A stretch of 64,000 nt of DNA from Bog-532 sp963720945 (GTDB lineage Bacteria > Actinomycetota > Actinomycetes > Streptosporangiales > Streptosporangiaceae), in the NCBI GenBank assembly GCA_963720945.1, contig CAVRHH010000012.1, forward strand, positions 1-64,000. Direction: 5' to 3'. Made by a program: the position numbers and the translations under genes. The notes beneath the pieces were generated by a model that had not been told where the DNA came from, ran no database searches, and saw only the letters and a list, made by a program, of their open reading frames with translations. This document shows, in pieces, positions 16,583-25,665 of the stretch (position 1 is its first letter; each line of letters begins with the position of its first letter).

Positions 16583-17097
16583 CCGAACCCCCCGCTGCCG
16601 CGCGGGCTGCCCACCAGCTTCCCGTCCAGGCGCCCCTCGACGACATGCTCGCGGCCGTCCGGCAGCGCCAGCGCGGCTGCGCAGGCGAAGTGCGCGCTGC
16701 GGTGCGGATCCGTGATGTCGGCGAGCTGCGCCAGGACCAGAGCGAGGTTGGCGGCGTCGTCGCCGTGCCGGCCGGACCAGCGGGCGGAAAAGATACCCGG
16801 CATGCCCCTCAGCACGTCGACGCACAGCCCGGAGTCGTCCGCGACCGACGGCAGCTGGGTGAACGCGGCGATGGCCCGCGCCTTCAGCAGCGCGTTCTCG
16901 GCGAACGTCAGCCCGGTCTCGGCCACCTCCGGCGCGCCGGGGAATTCATCCAGCCCGGTCAGGCTGACCGGGATCCCGGCCGCGGACAGAATCCGGCGCA
17001 GCTCGGTGAGCTTATGCGCGTTGTGCGTGGCGAGCACCAGCGGCACGGTGCCGGCCGTGTCAGGTCCCGTTCCGCTAAATCGTCGCGGAGAGGGCAT
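16420..17097 (-). CDS. rdgB: Non-canonical purine NTP pyrophosphatase (RdgB/HAM1)
   Basis: A 225-aa house-cleaning enzyme that hydrolyses dITP, ITP and XTP to the monophosphate, keeping deaminated purines out of DNA. Family motifs are complete: LATHNAHKLTELRRIL (T/SxNxxK), SVADDSGLCVDVLRGMPGIF, GGFGYDPIFLPDG and ISHRGRA. The start overlaps the end of rph by 23 bases, an arrangement known in mycobacteria. The C-terminal dozen residues (DPVCPVKWPP) appear replaced at the ICE integration site; the catalytic core is intact, so activity should persist. Confidence 0.92.
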   Translation of the reverse strand: MPSPRRFSGTGPDTAGTVPLVLATHNAHKLTELRRILSAAGIPVSLTGLDEFPGAPEVAETGLTFAENALLKARAIAAFTQLPSVADDSGLCVDVLRGMPGIFSARWSGRHGDDAANLALVLAQLADITDPHRSAHFACAAALALPDGREHVVEGRLDGKLVGSPRGSGGFGYDPIFLPDGASLTTAEMAPEAKDAISHRGRAFRALAAVLARGDDPVCPVKWPP

Positions 17098-17800
17098 CGA
17101 GCTGCAGTCTGGTCAGCTCACCGCAGCCGGCTACGGCGAGATCGAGCAGCCGGCCGAGCATGTCCCGGCTGAACGGCTCGCGCTCGGCCGTCCCCTGGAC
17201 CTCAACGAAGTCGCCGTCCCCGGTGCAGACCACGTTCATATCGGTTTCGGCGGCCGAATCCTCCTGGTAAGAGAGGTCGAGGCGCGGCTGCCCGTCGACG
17301 ATGCCGACGCTGACCGCGGCCACCGAGGTGGCCAGCGGGTCGCCGTGACAGCGGTGGCGGCCCTGCAGCCAGGCCACCGCGTCCGCGAGCGCGACATAGC
17401 CACCGGTGATGGCGGCCGTCCGGGTGCCGCCGTCCGCCTGCAGCACGTCACAGTCGATCACGATCGTGTTCTCGCCCAGCGCCTTGTAGTCGACGCAGGC
17501 GCGCAGGGCCCGGCCGACCAGCCGGGAGATCTCGTGCGTGCGCCCGCCGACCCGGCCCCTGACCGACTCCCGGTCGTTGCGGGTGTTCGTCGCGCGGGGC
17601 AGCATCGCGTACTCGGCGGTCACCCAGCCGAGCCCGCTGCCGCGGCGCCACCGCGGCACGTCCTCCTGGACGCTGGCGGCGCAGAGCACGCGGGTCGCGC
17701 CGAACTCCACGAGTACGGAACCCTCGGCGTGGTCGAGCCAGCGCCGGGTCAGTTTCACCGGCCGCAGCTCGGTGTCGGAACGTCCATCTGGTCGGGCCAT
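17075..17800 (-). CDS. rph: Ribonuclease PH
   Basis: A 241-aa phosphorolytic 3'-5' exoribonuclease that trims tRNA 3' ends. ATG 17800 (MARPDGRSDTELRPVKLTRR) is preferred to the upstream in-frame codon at 17839. Conserved segments include GSVLVEFGATRVLCAASV, GWVTAEYAMLPRATNTRNDR, SRLVGRALRACVDYKALGE, the phosphate-binding DVLQADGGTRTAAITGGYVA and DLSYQEDSAAETDMNVV. It lies between the MBL-fold gene and rdgB, matching the mycobacterial order. Confidence 0.95.
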   Translation of the reverse strand: MARPDGRSDTELRPVKLTRRWLDHAEGSVLVEFGATRVLCAASVQEDVPRWRRGSGLGWVTAEYAMLPRATNTRNDRESVRGRVGGRTHEISRLVGRALRACVDYKALGENTIVIDCDVLQADGGTRTAAITGGYVALADAVAWLQGRHRCHGDPLATSVAAVSVGIVDGQPRLDLSYQEDSAAETDMNVVCTGDGDFVEVQGTAEREPFSRDMLGRLLDLAVAGCGELTRLQLDALSATI

Positions 17801-17861
17801 GCCCGCCAGACTATCGGCGGGCCCGGGGTGCCCGATCACCGTGCCCGATCACCGTGCCCGA

Positions 17862-18638
17862 TCAGAGGGGCAGGGGGCCGGAGGGGGTGAGGTCGAACTC
17901 CTGGCCCTGGGCCGCCAGCGACAGCTTCCCGGTGAAGGCCGCGCTGGCTTCGGCGAAGGAGCGCTGCTTGTCGTTCCATGGCACCAGGTGGGTCAGCACC
18001 AGATGGCGCACGCCGGCGCGCTCGGCGTGCTCCCCGGCCTGGCGACCGGTCAGGTGCAGGTCACCGGGCAGGCCGGGGGCCTCGAGGAAGGACGCCTCGC
18101 ACAGCAGCAGGTCCGCGCGGCGGGCCAGCCCGACCAGGGCCTCGCAGGGACCGGTGTCGGCCGAGTAGGCCAGGATCCGGCCGCCGTGCTCCACCCGGAA
18201 GCCGAACGTCTCGACCGGGTGGTTCATCCGCTGCGTGGTGATCAGGAACGGCCCGATCCGCCGGGTGCCCGGCGTCAGCGTCGTGAAGTGGAACGCGTCG
18301 GTCATGCGAGGAGCCGAATCCGGATCGGGCCCGTAGGCCAGGGCCAGCCGCCCGGCCGCGTCGCCGGGCGCGTAGACCGGGATCGGGGGCTTCGGGCCGC
18401 CGGGTGCGTACCGCCGGGCCACCCAGTAGGACGCCATGTCCAGGCAGTGATCCGCATGCAGGTGGCTCAGGCAGATGGCGTCGATGCCGAACAGCCCGGC
18501 GTGCCGCTGCAGCACGCCCAGCGCGCCGTTGCCGAGGTCGATCAGCATCCGGAAACCTTCCGCCTCCAGCAGGTAGCAGGAGGCGGGGCTGTCGGGTCCA
18601 GGAAAGCTGCCGGAGCATCCGATAATGGTCAGCCGCAC
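17862..18638 (-). CDS. MBL-fold metallohydrolase, Rv1339-like
   Basis: A 258-aa metallo-beta-lactamase-fold protein with the metal motif HLHADHC (HxHxDH), later His/Asp ligands (NHPVETFGF, YSADTGPC) and LVLTHLVPWND. Position beside rph, rdgB and cysM matches Mycobacterium tuberculosis Rv1339, described as an atypical class II cyclic-AMP phosphodiesterase. A role in cyclic-nucleotide breakdown is therefore likely but not proven by sequence. GTG 18638 (VRLTIIGCSGSFPGPDSPA) is the best start; the frame is open a little further upstream. Confidence 0.85.
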   Translation of the reverse strand: MRLTIIGCSGSFPGPDSPASCYLLEAEGFRMLIDLGNGALGVLQRHAGLFGIDAICLSHLHADHCLDMASYWVARRYAPGGPKPPIPVYAPGDAAGRLALAYGPDPDSAPRMTDAFHFTTLTPGTRRIGPFLITTQRMNHPVETFGFRVEHGGRILAYSADTGPCEALVGLARRADLLLCEASFLEAPGLPGDLHLTGRQAGEHAERAGVRHLVLTHLVPWNDKQRSFAEASAAFTGKLSLAAQGQEFDLTPSGPLPL

Positions 18639-18688
18639 GAGAGACCACAATACGGTGACGGCCGGCGGCGCGCCGGCTCAGGCGGTGC

Positions 18689-19636
18689 TCAGGCCCAGAG
18701 CTGGCCTTCGAGCTTCTCCTCGGCTTCGTCCAGCGTGCCACCGTAGGCGCCGGTCGACAGGTACTTCCAGCCGCCGTCCGCCACGATCACCGCGATGTCG
18801 GCCCGCTCCCCCGCGTCGGCGGCCTTGGCGCCCATCGCCTTCGCGGCGTGCAGCGCGCAGCCAGCCGAGATCCCGGCGAAGATGCCCTCGGTGTTCAGCA
18901 GTGCCCGGGTCGCGCTCAGCGCGTCGGCCGACGAGACCGAGAACCGCGTGGTCAGCACGGACTCGTCGTAGAGCTCCGGCACGAAACCCTCATCGACGTT
19001 CCGCAGGCCGTAGACGAGCTCCCCGTACCGGGGCTCCGCGGCGATGATCTTCACTCCGGGCACGTGCTCGCGCAGGAAGCGGCCGGTCCCCATCAGCGTG
19101 CCCGTGGTCCCCAGGCCGGCCACGAAGTGCGTGATCTCCGGCAGGTCGGCGAGCAGCTCGGGGCCGGTGGTCTCGTAGTGGGCGCGGGCGTTCGCCTCGT
19201 TGCCGTACTGGTACAGCATGATCCAGTCCGGGTTGTCCGCGGCGAGCCGCTTCGCCACCCGGACGGCCTCGTTGGAGCCCCCGGCCGCGGGTGAGTAAAT
19301 GATCGTCGCGCCGTACATCTCGAGCAGCTGGCGGCGCTCGGCCGAGGTGTTCTCGGGCATGACGACGGTGAGCTGGTACCCGCGCAGCTTGGCCACCATG
19401 GCCAGGGAGATCCCGGTGTTACCCGACGTCGGCTCGAGAATCGTCGCTCCCGGCTGCAGCAGGCCGTCCTTCTCGGCCTGCTCCACCATGTAGAACGCCG
19501 CCCGGTCCTTCACCGAACCGGTCGGGTTGCGGTCCTCGAGCTTGGCCCACAGCCGCACGTCGGGCGCCGGGGACAGCCGGGGCAGCCCCACCAGCGGGGT
19601 GCGGCCTACCGAGTCGAGCAGCGAGTCGTAGCGCAT
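18689..19636 (-). CDS. cysM: CysO-dependent cysteine synthase CysM
   Basis: A 315-aa PLP enzyme. K43 (TGSVKDRAAF) should bind PLP; TSGNTGISLAMVAK holds the Asn/Ser pocket and GLGTTGTLMGTGRF the phosphate cup. The AEPRYGELVYGLRNVDEG segment corresponds to the region of mycobacterial CysM that recognises O-phosphoserine, so it probably makes CysO-cysteine from O-phosphoserine and CysO thiocarboxylate rather than using O-acetylserine and sulfide. It follows cysO and mec on the same strand, so the three genes are a pathway unit. Confidence 0.93.
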   Translation of the reverse strand: MRYDSLLDSVGRTPLVGLPRLSPAPDVRLWAKLEDRNPTGSVKDRAAFYMVEQAEKDGLLQPGATILEPTSGNTGISLAMVAKLRGYQLTVVMPENTSAERRQLLEMYGATIIYSPAAGGSNEAVRVAKRLAADNPDWIMLYQYGNEANARAHYETTGPELLADLPEITHFVAGLGTTGTLMGTGRFLREHVPGVKIIAAEPRYGELVYGLRNVDEGFVPELYDESVLTTRFSVSSADALSATRALLNTEGIFAGISAGCALHAAKAMGAKAADAGERADIAVIVADGGWKYLSTGAYGGTLDEAEEKLEGQLWA

Positions 19637-19655
19637 GCCAGCCCCGGGCGGCCGA

Positions 19656-19931
19656 TCAGGCGCCCCCGGCGACGGCCGGCAGCACCGTCACGGTGTCACC
19701 GTCCTTGACCGGGGTTTCCAGGCCGCCGAGGAAGCGCACGTCCTCGTCGTTGAGGTACACGTTGACGAAGCGGCGCAGGCCGCCGCCGTCGACCAGCCGG
19801 TCCCGCAGCCCGCTGTGCCGCCCGTCGATGTCCTCGATGAGCTCACCCAGCGTGGAGCCTGCGCCCTCCACCTGCTTGGCGCCGTCCGTGTAGGTGCGCA
19901 GGATTGTCGGGATACGAACCTCGATGGCCAT
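19656..19931 (-). CDS. cysO: Sulfur carrier protein CysO (ThiS/MoaD-like), Gly-Gly-Ala end
   Basis: A 91-aa ubiquitin-fold sulfur carrier starting MAIEVRIPTILRTYTDGAK. The C terminus is AVAGGA rather than a bare Gly-Gly. Sulfur carriers need an exposed Gly-Gly for adenylation and thiocarboxylate formation, so the final Ala must be removed first. The Zn2+ protease Mec encoded next is the obvious candidate; a similar Ala-masked carrier with a JAMM protease was described in Wolinella. The start is placed at ATG 19931; upstream in-frame sequence is not protein-like. Confidence 0.92.
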   Translation of the reverse strand: MAIEVRIPTILRTYTDGAKQVEGAGSTLGELIEDIDGRHSGLRDRLVDGGGLRRFVNVYLNDEDVRFLGGLETPVKDGDTVTVLPAVAGGA

Positions 19932-20069
19932 CGAAACGCTCCATAGTGTGCTGTACCTGGTTGCAGCGGCGAGCGCGAGCGCGCGGCGCTGTTCCGGGTT
20001 TTCCCTAGCGGTCCAACCTGGTAGTCGCAAGGATCATTCCACTGATACACGGCGGCCTGGTCAATACTC

Positions 20070-20474
20070 TCAGGTGACCTCTACCGGCTCCTCCGTGACC
20101 ACACCGTTCACAATGAGGTAGGAACGGAACTGCTCGTCGTCCCCGGCGCGGGTGGATACGAGGACGTAGTGCGCGCCCGGCTCGCTCGCGTAGGAGATGT
20201 CCGTCCGCGACGGATAGGCCTCGGTGGCGGTGTGCGAGTGGTAGATGACGACGGGCTCCTCGTCCCGCTCGTCCATCTCCTTCCACACCTGGAACTGCTC
20301 CATCGAGTCGAACCGGTAAAACGTCGGGGACCGCTCGGCGTTCATCATCGGGATGAACCGCTCCGGGCGGTCGCTGCCGGCCGGGCCGGCGATGACGCCG
20401 CATGCCTCGTCCGGGTGGTCGGCGCGGGCATGGGCGACGATCTTGTCGTAGAGCTCGCGGCGGATCGAGAGCAT
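20070..20474 (-). CDS. mec: JAMM/MPN+ protease Mec
   Basis: A 134-aa zinc metalloprotease with the complete JAMM motif: E23, H79-S-H81, S89 and D92 (HSHTATEAYPSRTD). In mycobacteria Mec releases cysteine from the CysO-cysteine adduct. Here it may also trim the C-terminal Ala of CysO. ATG 20474 is chosen because the upstream extension is low-complexity. The 138-base gap before cysO contains no gene. Confidence 0.92.
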   Translation of the reverse strand: MLSIRRELYDKIVAHARADHPDEACGVIAGPAGSDRPERFIPMMNAERSPTFYRFDSMEQFQVWKEMDERDEEPVVIYHSHTATEAYPSRTDISYASEPGAHYVLVSTRAGDDEQFRSYLIVNGVVTEEPVEVT

Positions 20475-20494
20475 AACGCGAGGGTACCCTGCGG

Positions 20495-21106
20495 CTACAT
20501 CAGGGCCTGCACGAGCGACTCCTGGACACCGCCCAGCCAGGCGTAGACCTCGAAAGCGGCCGAACGGGGATCCAGCGGATCCAGTTCCTGCCACTGCTCC
20601 TCGAACTCCTCGGTGACGCCGAGCCGGACGCCCAGCGCGAGCCGGACGTCATTGAGCGCGCGGAGCCAGGACTGCGCCTGCTCCCCCGACAGCTTGACCG
20701 GGCCGCCGGCGGACGGCAGCGTGTCCAGCACGGCCCGCGCGCTCTCCTGCTTGGCGGTGCGCAGGCTCTGCTCGGTGAACCGGCGGAACTCCCCGGCCGC
20801 GTCGGGATCATCCCGGTAGGCGTCCGGCAGCAGGCGGGCCAGCGCCGGGTCCTGCGGCACCTCGGCCGGGCGGCCGATCCCCAGCATCGCCTCCAGCTCC
20901 GCCGGGCTGGGGGCGCCGGGCGTGCCGGGGGCCAGGGTGTCCGCCGCGGGCTGCGCGCCGGGCTGCACCGCGTCCGCGCCGGGCACGCCGGCGTCCGGGT
21001 CGGTGAGCAGGTCCACGACCTGCTCGATCAGGCCACGCAGCAGAACCGCCTCCGGGCCGTCAAATCTGGCCCGCACGCCGCCGCGGGTCCGCCGGAAAGC
21101 ATCCAT
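20495..21106 (-). CDS. DUF2017 protein
   Basis: A 203-aa protein of the actinobacterial family DUF2017, located between clpS and mec as in Mycobacterium (Rv1332). The start MDAFRRTRGGVRARFDGPEA at 21106 aligns with family N termini; ATG 21130 is an alternative. An Ala/Pro-rich insert (about residues 45-75) is followed by helical segments such as DAAGEFRRFTEQSLRTAKQE and WLRALNDVRLALGVRLGV, ending YAWLGGVQESLVQALM. The function is unknown; linkage to clpS suggests a link to regulated proteolysis. Confidence 0.88.
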   Translation of the reverse strand: MDAFRRTRGGVRARFDGPEAVLLRGLIEQVVDLLTDPDAGVPGADAVQPGAQPAADTLAPGTPGAPSPAELEAMLGIGRPAEVPQDPALARLLPDAYRDDPDAAGEFRRFTEQSLRTAKQESARAVLDTLPSAGGPVKLSGEQAQSWLRALNDVRLALGVRLGVTEEFEEQWQELDPLDPRSAAFEVYAWLGGVQESLVQALM

Positions 21107-21173
21107 CAAGAAGGCGCCACCAATACACATCTCGCCTGGGCGATCGGCGGGACCGCCGACCGGGGCCGGAACC

Positions 21174-21464
21174 TCACGAGTCCGACGACACCGTGGCCCA
21201 CAGCCCGTAGCCGTGCAGCACCTCGACATTGTGCTCCATCGACTCACGCGCCCCGGCGGCTACCACGGCCTTGCCCTTGTGGTGCACGTCGAGCATGAGC
21301 TTCGTCGCCTTTGGCTTGGGGTAGCCGAACACCGTCTGGAACACGTACGTCACGTAGTCCATCAGGTTGATCGGGTCGTTCCAGACGATCGTCAGCCAGG
21401 GCTTGCCCGGCCTGGTCCGCTCGCCGGACTCCGGCAGCTCCACCTCAGAGGGTGCCACGCTCAC
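21174..21464 (-). CDS. clpS: ClpS adaptor for ClpAP/ClpCP protease
   Basis: A 96-aa adaptor that passes N-degron substrates to the Clp ATPase. Visible family signatures are WLTIVWNDPINLMDYVTYVF (the ND of the N-degron pocket), FGYPKPKATKLMLDVHHKG and a C-terminal EVLHGYGLWATV. The gene is divergent from pncB, the start codons being 34 bases apart, so promoters overlap. Confidence 0.95.
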   Translation of the reverse strand: MSVAPSEVELPESGERTRPGKPWLTIVWNDPINLMDYVTYVFQTVFGYPKPKATKLMLDVHHKGKAVVAAGARESMEHNVEVLHGYGLWATVSSDS

Positions 21465-21498
21465 GGGTGCTTACCTCCAGGTCCGTAGTCTTCCACTC

Positions 21499-22923
21499 GT
21501 GACGAATTCGGCGGACGGCATGTCCCTTCCACCCGGTAACCGTCCCGTACCCACGGAGACGGCCGGGGCACCTCACGCCGGCGGTGTATCCGGGGACGCC
21601 AGGCCGACGGGGCCTGCGGGGCCTGGCACCGCCCTGCTCACCGACCATTACGAGCTGACCATGCTCCAGGGCGCACTGCACAGCGGGGTGGCAGGGCGCC
21701 GGACGATCTTCGAAGTGTTCGCCAGGCACCTGCCACACGGCCGGCGCTACGGTGTTGTCGCAGGTACCGGACGGCTGCTCGACGCCCTCGAGCGATTCAG
21801 GTTTGACGCAGCTGATCTCGAGTTCCTCCGGGCTTCCGACATCGTGGACGACGTCACGCTCCGGTACCTCGAATCATACCGTTTTACCGGGAACATCTGG
21901 GGTTATGGCGAAGGCGACTGCTACTTTCCCGGTTCGCCGGTCCTGGTGGTCGAGGGCACGTTCGCCGAAGCGGTCATCCTCGAGACGATCAGCCTGTCGA
22001 TCCTGAACCATGACTGCGCGATCGCGTCCGCCGCGTCCCGGATGGTGACCGCGGCCGACGGCCGGCCGCTCATCGAGATGGGGTCGCGGCGCACGCACGA
22101 GCAGGCCGCCGTGGCCAGCGCCCGGGCGGCCTACCTGGTGGGCTTCGCGTCCACGTCCAACCTGCAGGCGAACCGCTGCTACGGCGTTCCGTCGGCGGGG
22201 ACCAGCGCGCACGCGTTCACGCTGGTACACGACAGCGAGCGGCACGCGTTCCGCACCCAGCTCGACGCGCTGGGCACCAGCACGACCCTGCTGGTCGACA
22301 CGTTCGACGTGGACCGGGCGGTGCGGGCCGCCGTCGAGCTGGCGGGCCCGGATCTCGGCGCAGTGCGCATCGACAGCGGCGACCTGCCGGTGCTGGCCCG
22401 CCACGTGCGGGCGCTGCTGGACGAGCTCGGCGCGACGCACACGAGGATCGTGCTCACCGGCGACCTGGACGAGTACTCGATCGCGGCCCTGGCGGCTACC
22501 CCGGTCGACGGCTACGGGGTGGGGACCGCCCTGGTCACCGGCTCCGGAGCGCCGACGGCCGCCCTGGTGTACAAGCTGGTCGCGCGCGCGGACCGGCCGG
22601 GGCGTGATGTCCCGCTGCGGCCGATGGCCAAGCGATCGGTGGGCAAGCCCGGGCGCGCCGGCCGGAAATGGGCCGTCCGGCACCGGGATGAGGCGGGGGT
22701 GGCGCGGGCCGAGGAGATCCTGCTCTCACCGCCGGACCCGGGACCGGGCGACCGCCTGCTGCTGACGCCGCTGGTCCGGGACGGGGTCATCGTGGGCCGG
22801 GAGCCGCTGGACGCGGCGCGCGACCGGCACCGCCAGGTGCTCGCGGAGCTTCCGCCGCAGGCGTTCCAGCTGTCCCGCGGCGACCCCGCCATCCCGTCTG
22901 TACTCGAGGGAGAGCCCTCCTGA
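21499..22923 (+). CDS. pncB: Nicotinate phosphoribosyltransferase
   Basis: Makes nicotinate mononucleotide from nicotinate and PRPP in NAD salvage. Signatures are TDHYELTMLQGALHSG, EMGSRRTHEQAAVASARAAY, GTSAHAF (H238, the phosphorylated His of the family), VRIDSGDLPVLARHVRALLD and GYGVGTALVTGSGAPTAALV. Start is GTG 21499 or ATG 21520; earlier in-frame codons overlap clpS and are unlikely. A nicotinamidase gene (pncA) at 27456 supplies its substrate. About 474 aa, a normal length. Confidence 0.93.
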   Translation: MTNSADGMSLPPGNRPVPTETAGAPHAGGVSGDARPTGPAGPGTALLTDHYELTMLQGALHSGVAGRRTIFEVFARHLPHGRRYGVVAGTGRLLDALERFRFDAADLEFLRASDIVDDVTLRYLESYRFTGNIWGYGEGDCYFPGSPVLVVEGTFAEAVILETISLSILNHDCAIASAASRMVTAADGRPLIEMGSRRTHEQAAVASARAAYLVGFASTSNLQANRCYGVPSAGTSAHAFTLVHDSERHAFRTQLDALGTSTTLLVDTFDVDRAVRAAVELAGPDLGAVRIDSGDLPVLARHVRALLDELGATHTRIVLTGDLDEYSIAALAATPVDGYGVGTALVTGSGAPTAALVYKLVARADRPGRDVPLRPMAKRSVGKPGRAGRKWAVRHRDEAGVARAEEILLSPPDPGPGDRLLLTPLVRDGVIVGREPLDAARDRHRQVLAELPPQAFQLSRGDPAIPSVLEGEPS

Positions 22924-23053
22924 ATCTGCCCTGATCAGGGAATACGTGTTTACAAGATCGACACAGGGTAGGGAACTGAACATCCGTACGTACGCGCTGG
23001 TTCGCCGACAGGTCAGCGGATAGGGCGCGGCGTACGCCAAACCGGGGGGTTTG

Positions 23054-25477
23054 ATGTTCAGGCGCATAGCTCTGGCGGCGGTTCTCGCCGCCGCCGCAGT
23101 TCCTATCCTTGGGCCGGCCGCGCATGCTCGGGCGGCGACCACGAGCACCTGGCGGCATGCCGCGCTTATCTATCATGCGGCGGGCCGTACGCAGCGGCAG
23201 TGGGAGCAGCATCTGATGCAGGTGAACGCGGCGGGCCAGTTCACCGGCAAGTGGCTGTTCGATGCGGTGATCCTGACCACGCAGGACATCGACGACCAGG
23301 ACATCATGTACGCCAGCCTGAGCGGGTCGCAGATCAATGACCTGCTGACGCAGGAGTTCGCGGATGCGGCCGCGCTGGACAGCGCGGCGGCGGCGCTGGC
23401 CGCCCAGTACGGGGCGCCGCCCAAGCCGATCGAGCTGGCGCTGGCCCTGCCGTGGCTGTCACCCCAGGATGTCAGCCTGTCGCTGCTGGGTATCACGCTC
23501 AACCTGAGCATTCCGTTGCTGCGGACGGAGGCGGCCACCTCGTACCTGCAGCAGGTGCAGTCGATGGCGCAGGCCGCGAACTGGCGGGAGCTGAGCCTGT
23601 ACGGGATCTACTATCAGCGTGAGGACGCCAGCACCGCGTGGGGGGATCCAGCGTACATTCAGTCGGTGAACGCGGCGGCGCATTCGCTGGGGCTGTCGAC
23701 GATCTGGGTGCCCTATTACGACGCGCCGGATGCCTTTAACGGTGCGAGCCTGGGTTTTGACGTGACCGATATCCAGCCGGAGTATTCCTTCCGTGACGCG
23801 CAGTACGAGGGTGTGGTCAATGATTCCCGGCTGTACAGTGCCGGGTACAAGGCGGCCGGGCAAGGGCAGGCCACCGAATACGAGCTGAGCAGCCAGGGTA
23901 ATTCGCCTACCGAAGAAGCGATCGCGCATCAGTATCTGGCGGTCGCGCAGTTCACCGGGGCGTCGGCGTATCCGCAGGTGTTCTTCGCCGGCCTGTCCAG
24001 CGACATTTTCAACCAGGTCTCCAGCCAGAGCGCGGTGGACGCCAGTGAATGGCAGGCCTACACCGACCTGGTGAACTACCTGGGCGGGCAGGCCATCACC
24101 AACATCGACATCGGGGTGCCGTGGTCACCGGTGACCACCTCGAGCGGCGCGCTGCAGCAGACGTGGACCCCGGCCACCCCGGCCGCCTTCACCTCCTTCC
24201 GGGTCGACTTCAACGACGCGAACCAGGCCAGCCCCTGGCGGGGCCAGGTCACGGTCGCCGTCACCGGGCCCGGCGGGGCCCGGACCGCCTATGCGGTGCG
24301 GACGGGAACCGACAGCGTCAACCCGTCCTACAACTCGGTGTTCGTGCCGCTGCCCGCCACCGCCAGCGGCAACAACACCGTGACCAGCGCCACCATCACC
24401 GTCACCCGGCAAAGCGGCAGCCCGTGGCCGAACATCATGCGGGTGGTCGCGACGACCGCCGACCCGCCGGTGATCGCCAACGGGAACGAGGGCGCCACGT
24501 CCAGCTCGACCGCGCTGACCGCGCAGTCCGGCAGCTACGCCGACTCCAAGCCCACCTACCAGGGGTACTACGCGGGCAAGCTCACCGACGGGCAGGTTTC
24601 CCCCTCCGGTACCTGGAACTGGTCCGGTGACATGGGCTGGAACTCCGAAAGCGGCCCATTCACCGTGACCATCAACCTCGGCAAACCCGCTCCGGTCGGA
24701 TCGGTGAAGCTGATTACCCACAGCGACCAGATGGCCGGGATCAACTGGCCCAACGACGTCAGCGCCGCCGTCGGCACCAGCTGCGCCCCGCAGAACACCG
24801 GCATCCCCGGCCAGAGCTGCCAGCCCGCTGCCACCTCCGGGCAGGCCACCTTGTCCTCCTCCCCGGTCACCGGCGGCGCGGACGCATCCGACACGGCCGG
24901 CACCATCACCGCGCCGGTCACCGCCAACGGCCAGTACGTCACGATCTCCGGGGTGTGCACCGGCTGGTGCCTGTTCGACGAGATGCAGGTGCTGAACACC
25001 GCCGGCACCGTCATCTCCACCGGGGACACCTACACCGTCACCCCGCAGCCCACCAACGGGCCCGGCGGCGGCACCCTCTACGGCGACGACGACTACAAGC
25101 TGACCGACGGTGCCGTCATCCCCGCCTACGGGCCCCAGTTCGCCGACGCCCTCGACGGCATGTCGGCCAGCACCGGCGGCACGGTGCAGGCCACCTGGCT
25201 GAACCCGCACACCGCCAGCACCGCCACCGTGTGGATCACCGCCGCGAACAACTCCTACGGCGTGATCCTGCCCAAGTCGGTAACGATCGCCTGGCGCAAC
25301 GCCAGCAACGTGTGGCAGGCCGGCACCGCCGTCACCCCCAGCACCTCCTGCGGCCCAGCCCCCTGCGCCCGGCTCACGCTGCCCAGCGGCGCGCAGGTCA
25401 CCGGGATCGAGGCGACCTTCCCCGGCGGCGGCTCGTCCGCCGACTGGTACTTCACCAGCGAGCTGAGCACGCAGTAG
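23054..25477 (+). CDS. Secreted DUF4855 protein with discoidin-like domains
   Basis: An 807-aa exported protein with a signal peptide (FRRIALAAVLAAAAVPILGP, cleavage near AHARA). Residues about 30-350 fit DUF4855, a TIM-barrel-like, glycosidase-related domain: LIYHAAGRTQRQWEQHL, WLFDAVILTTQDI, SLYGIYYQREDA and IWVPYYDAPDAFNG. Two beta-rich, Cys-containing domains resembling galactose-binding/discoidin modules follow (each with a KLTDG motif: YYAGKLTDGQV and DYKLTDGAVI). It probably binds and perhaps cuts extracellular polysaccharide. ATG 23054 has GGGGGG just upstream. It stands alone. Confidence 0.8.
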   Translation: MFRRIALAAVLAAAAVPILGPAAHARAATTSTWRHAALIYHAAGRTQRQWEQHLMQVNAAGQFTGKWLFDAVILTTQDIDDQDIMYASLSGSQINDLLTQEFADAAALDSAAAALAAQYGAPPKPIELALALPWLSPQDVSLSLLGITLNLSIPLLRTEAATSYLQQVQSMAQAANWRELSLYGIYYQREDASTAWGDPAYIQSVNAAAHSLGLSTIWVPYYDAPDAFNGASLGFDVTDIQPEYSFRDAQYEGVVNDSRLYSAGYKAAGQGQATEYELSSQGNSPTEEAIAHQYLAVAQFTGASAYPQVFFAGLSSDIFNQVSSQSAVDASEWQAYTDLVNYLGGQAITNIDIGVPWSPVTTSSGALQQTWTPATPAAFTSFRVDFNDANQASPWRGQVTVAVTGPGGARTAYAVRTGTDSVNPSYNSVFVPLPATASGNNTVTSATITVTRQSGSPWPNIMRVVATTADPPVIANGNEGATSSSTALTAQSGSYADSKPTYQGYYAGKLTDGQVSPSGTWNWSGDMGWNSESGPFTVTINLGKPAPVGSVKLITHSDQMAGINWPNDVSAAVGTSCAPQNTGIPGQSCQPAATSGQATLSSSPVTGGADASDTAGTITAPVTANGQYVTISGVCTGWCLFDEMQVLNTAGTVISTGDTYTVTPQPTNGPGGGTLYGDDDYKLTDGAVIPAYGPQFADALDGMSASTGGTVQATWLNPHTASTATVWITAANNSYGVILPKSVTIAWRNASNVWQAGTAVTPSTSCGPAPCARLTLPSGAQVTGIEATFPGGGSSADWYFTSELSTQ

Positions 25478-25579
25478 GGCACCCAGTTGGGCACCGGCGC
25501 CGGCTGCGGAGCGGGCCGGGCCGGTAATCGGGATGCCGGGATGCCGGGAGGCGGTGCGGGCCGCTACCGTGCTGCCCAT

Positions 25580-25665
25580 AACCGTCAACGTGGATGGTTT
25601 CGCGCGCGTTCTGCGGGACCTGGGTGCCACCGGGGCGGTGCGCGAACTGCCCCTCCGCATCACCT
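25580..25665 (+). pseudogene. Possible YbaK-like deacylase fragment
   Basis: About 25 residues (VNVDGFARVLRDLGATGAVR, then ELPL) resemble the start of YbaK/prolyl-tRNA editing-type proteins but the frame soon runs into non-matching sequence. The resemblance is weak and from memory only. It would be a gene relic between two convergent genes. Confidence 0.2.
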
